Shown here: positions 7,132 through 13,395 of the stretch, one piece after another
How the letters are laid out: each line of letters begins with the position of its first letter
Numbering within the stretch: the stretch's first letter is position 1
Notes under the pieces: model-generated
What the model was told of the DNA's origin: nothing
Seen by the model: only the letters and a program-made list of their open reading frames with translations
Database searches by the model: none
Source of the DNA: AC-32 sp035455445
GTDB taxonomy: Bacteria > Actinomycetota > Thermoleophilia > Gaiellales > Gaiellaceae
Length of the DNA: 13,618 nt
Reading direction: 5' to 3'
NCBI GenBank assembly: GCA_035455445.1
Contig: DATIFC010000091.1
Coordinates: 1 to 13,618, forward strand
Position numbers and translations under genes: made by a program

Positions 7132-8853
7132 ATGAAGAACCAGATTCGACTGAAGAGATCCCGCACCGCGCGGCTCGTCGCTCCGGCGATCGCCGTGGCG
7201 GCGGTCGTCGCCGCGGCCGGTGGGGCCCTGGCCGGGCCGGGGAACGCAGCCCCCGCGAGCAAGAGCGCCCGGGTCTCGTACCACCACCACAGCTCGGGGT
7301 TCAGGCGGCCGAAGCTCAGGCACGGCCTGCTCAGCGTCGAGGGCACCAGGGCGGGCGACAGGATCGCGCTCCGCCTGAAGGCCGGTGACCCCGGCATTCT
7401 CCAGGTCGACGTCGGCGACGACGGCTCGGCTGATTTCAGCTTCAAGCGCAAGCACGTCACGAGGATCGCGGTCGATGCCCGGGCCGGCGACGACGTCGTC
7501 CGCGTCGACGAGAGCAACGGCGTCTTCACCGACACGATCCCGACGAGGATCGACGGTGGGGACGGGAACGACAGCCTGGCGGGAGGCTCCGGAGCGGAGA
7601 CCCTGCTCGGCGGCAGCGGCAACGACGTGATCGACGGCAACAAGGGCAACGACCTGGCGCTGATGGGTGCCGGGGACGACACCTTCGTCTGGGATCCGGG
7701 CGACGGCAGCGACGTCGTCGAGGGCCAGGACGGAGCCGACACGATGCGCTTCAACGGCGCCAACGTCGCCGAGCGCGTCGACCTGTCCGCGAACCGAAAC
7801 CGCCTCAGGTTCCTCCGCGATCCCGGCAACATCACGATGGACACCGCCGGCGTCGAGCGGGTCGACTTCAACGCCCTCGGCGGCGCCGACCTCGTCACCG
7901 TCAACGACCTGCGCGGCACCGACGTCAGCAGGGTGAACGTCGACCTCGCCGCGACCCTCGGCGGGGCGGCCGGCGATGGCCAGGCCGACCAGGTGATCGC
8001 CAACGGCACCAACGGCGACGACACGATCGACATCGCCGGAGACGCCTCCGGTGTCGCCGTGTCCGGTCTGGCAGCGTCGGTGGCGATTCAGCACCAGGAG
8101 CCGACCGACAAGCTCGACGTCAACGGTCGCGACGGCAACGACGCGATCTCGGCGGCAGCGCTCGCAGCCCAGGCGATCACCCTCACCCTCGACGGGGGCG
8201 CCGGAGACGACACGATCGCCGGCGCCAAAGGCGTCGAGGCCGCGTTCGGCGGGGACGGCAACGACACGATCGACGGCAACGGGGGCAACGACGCAGCGTT
8301 CCTGGGCGCCGGCGACGACACGTTCGTCTGGGATCCGGGCGACGGCAGTGACAGCATCGAGGGCCAGGACGGTGCAGACCGGATGGTCTTCAACGGTGCC
8401 AACGTCGCCGACCAGGTCGACGTCTCGGCCAACGGAAGCCGGCTCAAGTTCTTCCGTAACCCCGGCAACATCACGATGGACACCGCCGGCGTGGAGCGGG
8501 TCGACTTCAACGCCCTGGGCGGCGCCGACCTCGTCACCGTCAACGACCTGAGCGGTACTGACGTCAACAGCGTGAACGTCGACCTCGCCGGCACCCCCGG
8601 CGGCGCCACCGGCGACAGTCAGCCCGACCGGGTCGTCCTCAACGCCACCGACGGCGACGACACGATCAAGGTCAACGGGGACGCGACGCAAGTGACGGCG
8701 AAGGGTCTTGCCCCGACGGTCGCGATCTTCCACCCGGAGGCCGCGAACGACCGCCTCGAGATCAACACCCTCGCAGGCACTGACACCGTGGACACCGCCG
8801 GCCTGGCGGCCGGTGCGATCCAGCTCTTCGTGGACGGCGTCCTCGTCCCCTAG
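7132..8853 (+). CDS. Secreted RTX-like calcium-binding repeat protein with two 213-residue modules
   Basis: A 573-residue protein. The N-terminus is an export signal: basic MKNQIRLKRSRTARL, then an Ala/Val-rich core to about residue 35, with possible cleavage after ALA or near NAAPA. Residues about 50-140 form a less repetitive domain. Residues 141-353 and 354-566 are two copies of one module. Each begins with glycine- and aspartate-rich nonapeptides of the GGxGxDxhx type (such as GGDGND and GGSGND), which bind calcium in parallel beta-roll proteins. Each continues through TFVWDPGDGSD and NITMDTAGVERVDFNALGGA. No enzymatic domain is visible, so a structural, adhesive or surface role is inferred. 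The ATG is preceded by AAAGGAAG. A terminator-like hairpin follows. The gene is divergent from the anti-sigma gene, so control by the sigma factor is possible but unproven. Confidence 0.85.
   Translation: MKNQIRLKRSRTARLVAPAIAVAAVVAAAGGALAGPGNAAPASKSARVSYHHHSSGFRRPKLRHGLLSVEGTRAGDRIALRLKAGDPGILQVDVGDDGSADFSFKRKHVTRIAVDARAGDDVVRVDESNGVFTDTIPTRIDGGDGNDSLAGGSGAETLLGGSGNDVIDGNKGNDLALMGAGDDTFVWDPGDGSDVVEGQDGADTMRFNGANVAERVDLSANRNRLRFLRDPGNITMDTAGVERVDFNALGGADLVTVNDLRGTDVSRVNVDLAATLGGAAGDGQADQVIANGTNGDDTIDIAGDASGVAVSGLAASVAIQHQEPTDKLDVNGRDGNDAISAAALAAQAITLTLDGGAGDDTIAGAKGVEAAFGGDGNDTIDGNGGNDAAFLGAGDDTFVWDPGDGSDSIEGQDGADRMVFNGANVADQVDVSANGSRLKFFRNPGNITMDTAGVERVDFNALGGADLVTVNDLSGTDVNSVNVDLAGTPGGATGDSQPDRVVLNATDGDDTIKVNGDATQVTAKGLAPTVAIFHPEAANDRLEINTLAGTDTVDTAGLAAGAIQLFVDGVLVP
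7552..8190 (+). repeat. RTX-like gene, module copy 1 (639 bp)
   Basis: First of two in-frame tandem copies. Landmarks at 7675, 7831 and 8002 recur exactly 639 bp later at 8314, 8470 and 8641. The stretch 7822-7911 differs from its partner at only 2 of 90 bases, both synonymous; other parts are more diverged. Confidence 0.9.
8191..8829 (+). repeat. RTX-like gene, module copy 2 (639 bp)
   Basis: Second copy, abutting the first with no linker. The coding region ends eight codons later, with Asp-Gly aligned to the beginning of what would be a third module. Confidence 0.9.
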
Positions 8854-8864
8854 AGCACAGGCAG

Positions 8865-8893
8865 GGCGGGGCCTCCATCCCGGTGGCCCCGCC
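8865..8893 (+). terminator. Terminator-like hairpin after the RTX-like gene
   Basis: GGCGGGGCC (8865-8873) pairs perfectly with GGCCCCGCC (8885-8893) around an 11-nt loop. It begins 11 bp after the RTX-like stop codon. No T-run follows, as is common in high-GC actinobacteria. It separates the RTX-like gene from the small gene at 8936, which has its own ribosome binding site. Confidence 0.6.
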
Positions 8894-8935
8894 GACGCGA
8901 AACCGACCGGCCCGCACTAGGAGAAAGGAACTCTC

Positions 8936-9166
8936 ATGGAGCACACGGAACCGCCTCGAGAACTGGCGCAGCGGCTGAGCGGGACGGACGAAGTACTCCT
9001 CCTCTGGCACCCCGATGTCGAGCTGGTGGAGGTCTTCGTCCGGGACGTGGAAACCGGCGCAGGCTTCCACGTCGAGGTCGCACCGGGCGACGCGCTGGAC
9101 GCCTTCCATCATCCGTATGCCTATGCCGCCAGGTGCGAGAGCGCCGACTGCGCGGTGTGCGTCTAG
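8936..9166 (+). CDS. Small hypothetical protein (76 aa) with C-terminal Cys cluster
   Basis: I do not recognise a named family. The ATG at 8936 follows purine-rich AGGAGAAAGGAA, a good ribosome binding region, which supports a real gene. The protein is acidic and looks like one small alpha/beta unit: an N-terminal helix, then VLLLWHPDVELVEVFVRD and GFHVEVAPG as probable strands. The tail contains FHHPYAYAA and then CESADCAVC, three cysteines spaced C-x4-C-x2-C. Together with the paired histidines this could bind a metal, but that is a guess. There is no signal peptide or membrane segment. The next small gene starts 13 bp downstream on the same strand, so the two are probably co-transcribed. 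Confidence 0.7.
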   Translation: MEHTEPPRELAQRLSGTDEVLLLWHPDVELVEVFVRDVETGAGFHVEVAPGDALDAFHHPYAYAARCESADCAVCV

Positions 9167-9179
9167 GCGGCGACCGGCG

Positions 9180-9356
9180 ATGGCGAGCATCGAATGCCTG
9201 GAGGAAGCGCTCCGCAGGCTTGTCGCGGCGCGTCAGGCGTTGCACCGGCGCAATGCGGGCCGGAACGAGCTCGAGTCCAACCGGCTCGAGCTCGTGAGCC
9301 GGCAACAGCAGCTCTCGCGTGCCCTGATCGAGCGCCACCTTCCGCGGGCCGGCTAG
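9180..9356 (+). CDS. Small helical hypothetical protein (58 aa)
   Basis: The open frame is longer, but the supported start is the ATG at 9180, just after the 76-aa gene. The product is almost entirely predicted helix, rich in Arg, Leu, Glu and Gln, with segments LEEALRRLVAARQALHRR and NRLELVSRQQQLSRALIE. Their Leu spacing suggests an amphipathic helical hairpin or short coiled coil, perhaps for dimerisation or partner binding. The ribosome binding site is weak, so it may depend on translational coupling to the gene before it. No function can be assigned. Confidence 0.6.
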   Translation: MASIECLEEALRRLVAARQALHRRNAGRNELESNRLELVSRQQQLSRALIERHLPRAG

Positions 9357-9438
9357 ATCGATTGCGGGAATAGACGGTCGCCCGTGGTGTCTCTAGGACG
9401 CGACAGGCCCGTGCGCTCGAGGGCTCGGGCTACCGACC

Positions 9439-9447
9439 GGAGGGAGG
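9439..9447 (+). promoter_or_regulatory. Ribosome binding site deciding the FAD oxidoreductase start
   Basis: GGAGGGAGG ends 5 nt before the ATG at 9453. The frame is open back to a GTG at 9384, but the intervening residues are Arg-rich and not conserved-looking, so the ATG is preferred. Confidence 0.75.
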
Positions 9448-9452
9448 CAGCA

Positions 9453-10817
9453 ATGGGGACGAGCCTGGACACCGCACTCGCGACCGATCTGGCCGAGCGG
9501 ATCGCGGGGTCCGTTCTCGGTCCGACGGCCGCGGGATACGACGCGGCCCGCGCCGTGCACAACGGCCTCGTCGATCGCAAGCCCGCGCTGATCGTGCGCT
9601 GCCGGACGACGAACGACGTCGTCGAGGCGCTCGCGTTCGCGCGCCGGGCAGGGCTCGAGGTCTCGATCCGCGGTGGCGGCCACAACGTCGCCGGCCGCGC
9701 CGTGACGGACGGCGGGGTGATGATCGACCTCGCCGAGATGAAGGGGATCACGGTCGATCCCGAGCAGGCGACGGTCACGGCTCAGGGCGGCGTGCTCTGG
9801 GGGGAGCTCAACGACGCTGCCGCCGAGCACGGGCTGGCGGTTACCGGCGGGGCGGTCTCCACGACCGGCGTGGCCGGGTACACGCTCGGCGGCGGCCTCG
9901 GCTGGCTGATGGCCAGGTACGGGCTCGCCGCGGACAACCTGCTGGCGGTCGAGCTCGTGACGGCCGAGGAGGACGTGCTCCGGGTCGATGCCGGGTCGCA
10001 TCCCGATCTCTTCTGGGCGCTGCGAGGCGGAGGCGGGAACTTCGGCGTCGCCACGTCGTTCACCTTCCGCCTGCATCCGCTCCGGAGCGTCGTCGGCGGC
10101 CTGATCGCCCATCCGATCGAGGCCGCGTCCGAGCTGCTGCGCTTCTACCGCGAGGCGGTCGCAGACGCCTCCGACGGCCTGACTGTCTTCGCCGCGCTCG
10201 TCCACGCACCGGACGGCTCCGGCGCGCAGCTCGCCGCGCTGGTCGTCTGCCACACCGGAGACCACGACGAGGCCGCGCGCGAGCTCGAGCCCTTCGAGAC
10301 GTGGGGCTCGCCGCTGCTGGTCGACGTCGGCGAGATGCCCTACCCGGCGATGAACACGCTCCTGGACGCCGGCTTCCCGGCCGGGTCGCTCAACTACTGG
10401 CTGTCGAGCTTCACCCGCGGCCTCCCCGGCGAGCTGATCGACACCGCCGTCGAACGCTTCGCGACCGTCCCCTCGCCGATGACGGGGATCCTCTTCGAGC
10501 ACTTCCACGGCGCCGTGACACGCGTCGGCGTGACCGACACCGCGGTGCCGCACCGCGAGAAGGGTTGGAACCTCGTCATCCCGTCCGTCTGGACGGCGCC
10601 GGCCGACAGCGAGGCGAACATCGCCTGGAGCCGCGACACGTTCGCGGCGTTGAAGCCGCACCTCGCGAGCGGCCGCTGGCTCAACTACCTCGGCGACGAC
10701 CAGGCCGACGGCGCCATTCGCGCGGCGTACGGCCCGAACTACGACCGGCTTCGCGAGGTCAAGCGGAGGTACGACCCGGACAACGTCTTCCACCTCAACC
10801 ACAACATCGTGCCGTAG
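9453..10817 (+). CDS. FAD-binding oxidoreductase, berberine bridge enzyme-like
   Basis: A 454-residue flavoprotein of the VAO/PCMH fold, close to the usual length. The N-terminal FAD domain contains SIRGGGHNVAGR; H77 is the conserved residue that attaches FAD through its 8-alpha methyl group. The glycine-rich segment TGVAGYTLGGGLGW (138-151) and the LRGGGGNFGV motif (about 190-200) complete the FAD site. The position of the second, cysteinyl link in bicovalent enzymes is Val (V135), so a single His attachment is expected. The C-terminal BBE domain ends RYDPDNVFHLNHNIVP. The family oxidises sugars, alcohols or secondary metabolites with oxygen; the substrate cannot be told. No signal peptide is seen. 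It lies 96 bp after the 58-aa gene on the same strand and has its own ribosome binding site. Confidence 0.92.
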   Translation: MGTSLDTALATDLAERIAGSVLGPTAAGYDAARAVHNGLVDRKPALIVRCRTTNDVVEALAFARRAGLEVSIRGGGHNVAGRAVTDGGVMIDLAEMKGITVDPEQATVTAQGGVLWGELNDAAAEHGLAVTGGAVSTTGVAGYTLGGGLGWLMARYGLAADNLLAVELVTAEEDVLRVDAGSHPDLFWALRGGGGNFGVATSFTFRLHPLRSVVGGLIAHPIEAASELLRFYREAVADASDGLTVFAALVHAPDGSGAQLAALVVCHTGDHDEAARELEPFETWGSPLLVDVGEMPYPAMNTLLDAGFPAGSLNYWLSSFTRGLPGELIDTAVERFATVPSPMTGILFEHFHGAVTRVGVTDTAVPHREKGWNLVIPSVWTAPADSEANIAWSRDTFAALKPHLASGRWLNYLGDDQADGAIRAAYGPNYDRLREVKRRYDPDNVFHLNHNIVP

Positions 10818-10854
10818 CTCCCTTCCCGGGTGACGCCCGGACGGCTCCGGATAT

Positions 10855-10884
10855 GCCAAGGGCTTGCGTTAGCAAGCCCTTGGC
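10855..10884. terminator. 13-bp perfect hairpin after the FAD oxidoreductase gene
   Basis: GCCAAGGGCTTGC (10855-10867) and GCAAGCCCTTGGC (10872-10884) form a perfect stem with loop GTTA. It can serve the FAD oxidoreductase gene on the plus strand. On the minus strand it follows the tRNA fragment, just as the hairpin at 12334-12357 follows the intact tRNA. No T-run is present. A weaker CCGGG/CCCGG hairpin lies at 10826-10840. Confidence 0.6.
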
Positions 10885-10887
10885 GAG

Positions 10888-10913
10888 GTAGCGGGGATCT
10901 GACCTGCGACCTC
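10888..10913 (-). pseudogene. Degenerate 3' fragment of tRNA-fMet (tRNA remnant or att-like site)
   Basis: On the minus strand this reads GAGGTCGCAGGT, then CA-ATC with gaps, then CCCGCTAC. It matches the variable loop, T-arm and acceptor 3' end of the intact initiator tRNA at 12363-12436, with roughly 6 nt lost from the T-loop and T-stem and one substitution. The similarity continues past the tRNA end into CCAAGGGC, the first arm of the hairpin found in both places. It is too short and damaged to be a functional tRNA. The orientation equals that of the intact tRNA, as expected for the distal att copy left by integration at a tRNA 3' end, or for a decayed partial duplication. Confidence 0.65.
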
Positions 10914-10935
10914 GGGGTGAGAGGACCTGTGAGAA

Positions 10936-12282
10936 CTAGCTGCTCTTTGCGACGGCGTAGAGTCGCCATTCGCCGGGAATCCCCTTGAGCTCGTGCGGGC
11001 CGCGGTCCTCGAAGGTCAGCCCCGAGCCGGCGACCAGGTCTCTGACGGTCGAGGACACGAGCACTTCGCCCGGCTGCGCGTTGGCTGCGACTCTGGCCCC
11101 CGTGTGCACGGCGATGCCGGCCACCTTGCCGTCGACGAGCTCGCACTCGCCCGTGTGCAACCCGACCCGCACCTCGAGCCCCAGCTCGGGCATCGTCTCC
11201 GCGATGGCACACCCGCAGCGGATCGCCCTGGCCGGGCCGTCGAAGGAGGCGAAGAAGCCGTCGCCGGCCGTGTCGACCTCCTGGCCGCGAAAGCGAACCA
11301 GCTGGCGCCGGACGAGCTCGTGGTGACGCAGCAGCAGCTCTCGCCAGGCCCTGTCGCCGAGGGCTGCCGCCTTCTCGCTCGACCCGACGATGTCCGAGAA
11401 GAGGACCGTGGCCAGCACCCTGTCGGGCTCGATCTCGGGATGCGTGCCAGCGACGACGTCCGCGAGGAAGCTCTCCAGCTCGGCGAACAGCGGCTCCTGC
11501 TCGCCGAGTGAGGGCGAGAAGTCCGCGCCGGGCACCTCCACGAAGCGGGCGCCCGGAATGTGGTCGGCCATGTAGCGGCCACTGCGGATGTCCCATGCTC
11601 CGCCGTCCTTCCGGTGCATGACCAGCGTCGGGACGCGAATCAGCGGAAGCACGCCGCACACGTCCACGTCGATGTTCATCCGGATGTAGGCGGCGGCCGC
11701 ACCGGGGCTGACACTCAGCCGAAAGGCACGGGCGATGTCCTGGAGCTCCTCCTCGGGAGCGCTCGGGTTGGCCGCGCCGAGGAACTCGTGGGCGAAGGCG
11801 GGATCCCCCCAGCGACGCTCGAAATCGTCGGCCTGACGTTGGGTCTCCTCTCGGGTGGGAAGCCAGGGCAGGGCGGGGCTCTTCACGAAGCGCGGCGCTG
11901 CATTCATCAGGAGCAACCCGGCGGTCCGCTCGGGATACGTGGCCGCGAACAGCACGGAGAGCGGAGCGGCGTCACCGAGACCGAAGAGCACCGCCCGCTC
12001 CGACCCGACCGCGTCGAGGACGGCGCGAATGTCGTCCATCCGCGTCTCCAGCGTGGGCACGCCCACGTCCCGGTCCGACATGCCGGTACCGCGCTGGTTG
12101 ACCCTCAACAGGCGACAGCTGGACGTGAGCCGCGTGAGGAATCGAGCCTTGGAGGGAATCTCCCAGTCCAGCTCGAGGTGCGAGATGACATCGACCGCGA
12201 CGAGGTCGGGCGGGCCGTCACCGACCACCTGGTAGGCGATGTTGACATCGCCGCTCCTGGCGTAGCGTGTCTCGGGTGGCAC
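10936..12282 (-). CDS. Alpha/beta-hydrolase-like domain fused to class III nucleotidyl cyclase
   Basis: A 448-residue protein starting at GTG 12282 (PPETRYARSGDVNIAYQVV). The frame stays open far upstream, but across the tRNA and antisense to ppx, so that part is not real. Residues about 1-275 have the alpha/beta-hydrolase fold, and about 287-448 a cyclase domain. This architecture is known from mycobacterial Rv1900c (LipJ). The nucleophile elbow, normally GxSxG, is G101-L-G-D-A105, with Gly at the Ser position. The expected GADH His is F255. The hydrolase half therefore looks catalytically dead and may act as a sensor. The cyclase keeps metal aspartates D297 and D341 and Arg R397. The purine-selecting positions are D337 and I390, and the transition-state Asn is H393. 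No Shine-Dalgarno is visible. It is the only gene between the tRNA-fMet and its displaced 3' fragment. Confidence 0.88.
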   Translation of the reverse strand: MPPETRYARSGDVNIAYQVVGDGPPDLVAVDVISHLELDWEIPSKARFLTRLTSSCRLLRVNQRGTGMSDRDVGVPTLETRMDDIRAVLDAVGSERAVLFGLGDAAPLSVLFAATYPERTAGLLLMNAAPRFVKSPALPWLPTREETQRQADDFERRWGDPAFAHEFLGAANPSAPEEELQDIARAFRLSVSPGAAAAYIRMNIDVDVCGVLPLIRVPTLVMHRKDGGAWDIRSGRYMADHIPGARFVEVPGADFSPSLGEQEPLFAELESFLADVVAGTHPEIEPDRVLATVLFSDIVGSSEKAAALGDRAWRELLLRHHELVRRQLVRFRGQEVDTAGDGFFASFDGPARAIRCGCAIAETMPELGLEVRVGLHTGECELVDGKVAGIAVHTGARVAANAQPGEVLVSSTVRDLVAGSGLTFEDRGPHELKGIPGEWRLYAVAKSS

Positions 12283-12333
12283 CGGAGTAGTGTCGCGCAG
12301 TTCGGCGGGACAGGGACGGCCCCGGAGAACCAG

Positions 12334-12357
12334 AAGGGCCCTGTCGCCAGGGCCCTT
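12334..12357 (-). terminator. Hairpin terminator downstream of tRNA-fMet
   Basis: AAGGGCCCTG (12334-12343) pairs perfectly with CAGGGCCCTT (12348-12357) around the loop TCGC. It lies 5 nt beyond the tRNA 3' end on the minus strand and is the likely tRNA terminator, although no T-run follows. It also sits 51 bp upstream of the hydrolase-cyclase start, so it would insulate that gene from the tRNA promoter. Confidence 0.6.
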
Positions 12358-12362
12358 GGGAG

Positions 12363-12436
12363 TAGCGGGGGCAGGATTTGAACCTGCGACCTCCGGGTTA
12401 TGAGCCCGGCGAGCTACCTGACTGCTCCACCCCGCG
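12363..12436 (-). tRNA. Initiator tRNA-fMet (anticodon CAU)
   Basis: A complete 74-nt cloverleaf on the minus strand. The acceptor arms are CGCGGGG and CCCCGCT with discriminator A. The D-arm is GAGC/GCTC, the anticodon arm CCGGG-CTCATAA-CCCGG, and the T-arm GCAGG-TTCAAAT-CCTGC. The anticodon CAU is at 12400-12402. Two initiator features are visible: an unpaired first acceptor position (C1 opposite U72) and three consecutive G-C pairs at the base of the anticodon stem. It therefore carries formyl-Met for translation initiation and is not elongator Met. CCA is not encoded. A TATACT box lies 11 nt upstream, and a hairpin follows the 3' end. Confidence 0.97.
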
Positions 12437-12474
12437 TCGCAGGGCGCAGTATAGCGCCTCGCTAGCCTTTCCCC
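12437..12474. promoter_or_regulatory. Compact divergent promoter region for tRNA-fMet and ppx
   Basis: Only 38 bp separate the tRNA 5' end from the ppx start codon. On the minus strand TATACT (12448-12453) is a consensus -10 box placed so that transcription starts a few bases before the tRNA; its -35 position would overlap the ppx ATG and is weak. On the plus strand TAGCCT (12463-12468) fits TANNNT and ends 6 nt before the ATG, as expected for a leaderless ppx message. GCGC flanks on both sides make the centre nearly palindromic. Confidence 0.6.
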
Positions 12475-13395
12475 ATGCGCGTGGGCGTCGTCGACCTGGG
12501 CACGAACTCGACCCGGTTGCTGGTCGCCGACGTCGAGGGGTCGCGGGTCGACGAGGTCGCCCGACACACCGTGATCACGCGACTCGGCGAGGGCGTGGAC
12601 AAGCGCCGCAGGCTGCTGCCGCTCCCGGTCGCGCGGGTACGCAACGTGCTCACCGCGTTCCGGCGCGAGCTCGAAACCCTCGGCGCCGAGCGGGTGCTCG
12701 CGCTCGGCACCAGCGCGATCCGCGACGCCGAGAACGGCGAGGCCTTCCTCGGCGAGGTCGAGTGGGGCTACGGCTTCGTCACGCGGTTGCTGAGCGGCGA
12801 GGAGGAGGCCGAGCTCACGCGGCGCGGGGTCGCCAACGGCCGGCCGCTCGGGGACGAGACGGTCGTGCTCGACGTCGGCGGCGGCTCGACCGAGCTGATC
12901 ACGGCCCACCGGCGCGCGAGCCTCGACGTCGGCTCGGTCCGTCTCACCGAGCGGCACCTCCGCTCCGACCCGCCGGCGCACGACGAGCTCGACGCCGCCG
13001 CGGAGGCCGTCCGCGCCGAGCTGCCCGCGCTCGAGGCGGCCGACGCGATCGGCGTGGCGGGCACGATCACCACGCTCGCCGCGCTCGAGCTCGGCGGCTA
13101 CGACCCCCAACGCGTCCACGGCCACCGCCTCTCGCGCGACGCCGTCGAGTCGCAGCTCGAGCGGCTCGCCTCCCTCCCGCTCGCGCAGCGCCGCGAGCTG
13201 GCCGGCCTCGAGCCCGAGCGCGCCCCCGTGATCGTCGGCGGCGCAATCGTCGTTCGCGAGGTGCTCGACCGTTACGGCCTCGAGGGCCTCGAGGCGAGTG
13301 AGCACGACCTCCTGCACGGCGCGGCGCTGGAGGCTGCCGCGCTGCCCGAGCCCACCGAGGGCGAGGCGCCGCCGGGCGCCTACACCTGCTGCTGA
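12475..13395 (+). CDS. Ppx/GppA family exopolyphosphatase / pppGpp phosphatase
   Basis: A 306-residue protein of the ASKHA fold, matching the short actinobacterial Ppx/GppA form without the C-terminal HD domain of the E. coli enzymes. Motifs in order: the phosphate-1 loop VGVVDLGTNSTRLLV (3-17), the catalytic-Glu region LLSGEEEAEL (105-114), the phosphate-2 loop VVLDVGGGSTEL (130-141) and GVAGTITTLAA (193-203). It hydrolyses polyphosphate, or the 5' phosphate of pppGpp, in the cytoplasm; sequence alone does not settle which. The ATG has no Shine-Dalgarno and a TAGCCT box sits 6 nt upstream, so the message is probably leaderless. It converges with the CBS-domain gene, overlapping by 16 bp. Confidence 0.92.
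   Translation: MRVGVVDLGTNSTRLLVADVEGSRVDEVARHTVITRLGEGVDKRRRLLPLPVARVRNVLTAFRRELETLGAERVLALGTSAIRDAENGEAFLGEVEWGYGFVTRLLSGEEEAELTRRGVANGRPLGDETVVLDVGGGSTELITAHRRASLDVGSVRLTERHLRSDPPAHDELDAAAEAVRAELPALEAADAIGVAGTITTLAALELGGYDPQRVHGHRLSRDAVESQLERLASLPLAQRRELAGLEPERAPVIVGGAIVVREVLDRYGLEGLEASEHDLLHGAALEAAALPEPTEGEAPPGAYTCC

Noticed and set aside
7018..8733. 571-residue minus-strand open frame opposite the RTX-like gene
   Set aside because: Its repeats (VDRVVAV- and GDVGAVE-like) are only the reverse of the duplicated RTX modules; there is no ribosome binding site and no family resemblance.
9393..10859. 488-residue minus-strand open frame opposite the FAD oxidoreductase
   Set aside because: No recognisable motif and Arg/Val-biased composition; the plus-strand enzyme is unambiguous.
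13380..13395. 16-bp convergent overlap of ppx and the CBS-domain gene as a special regulatory site
   Set aside because: Short convergent overlaps are common in compact high-GC genomes and no structure or motif marks this one.
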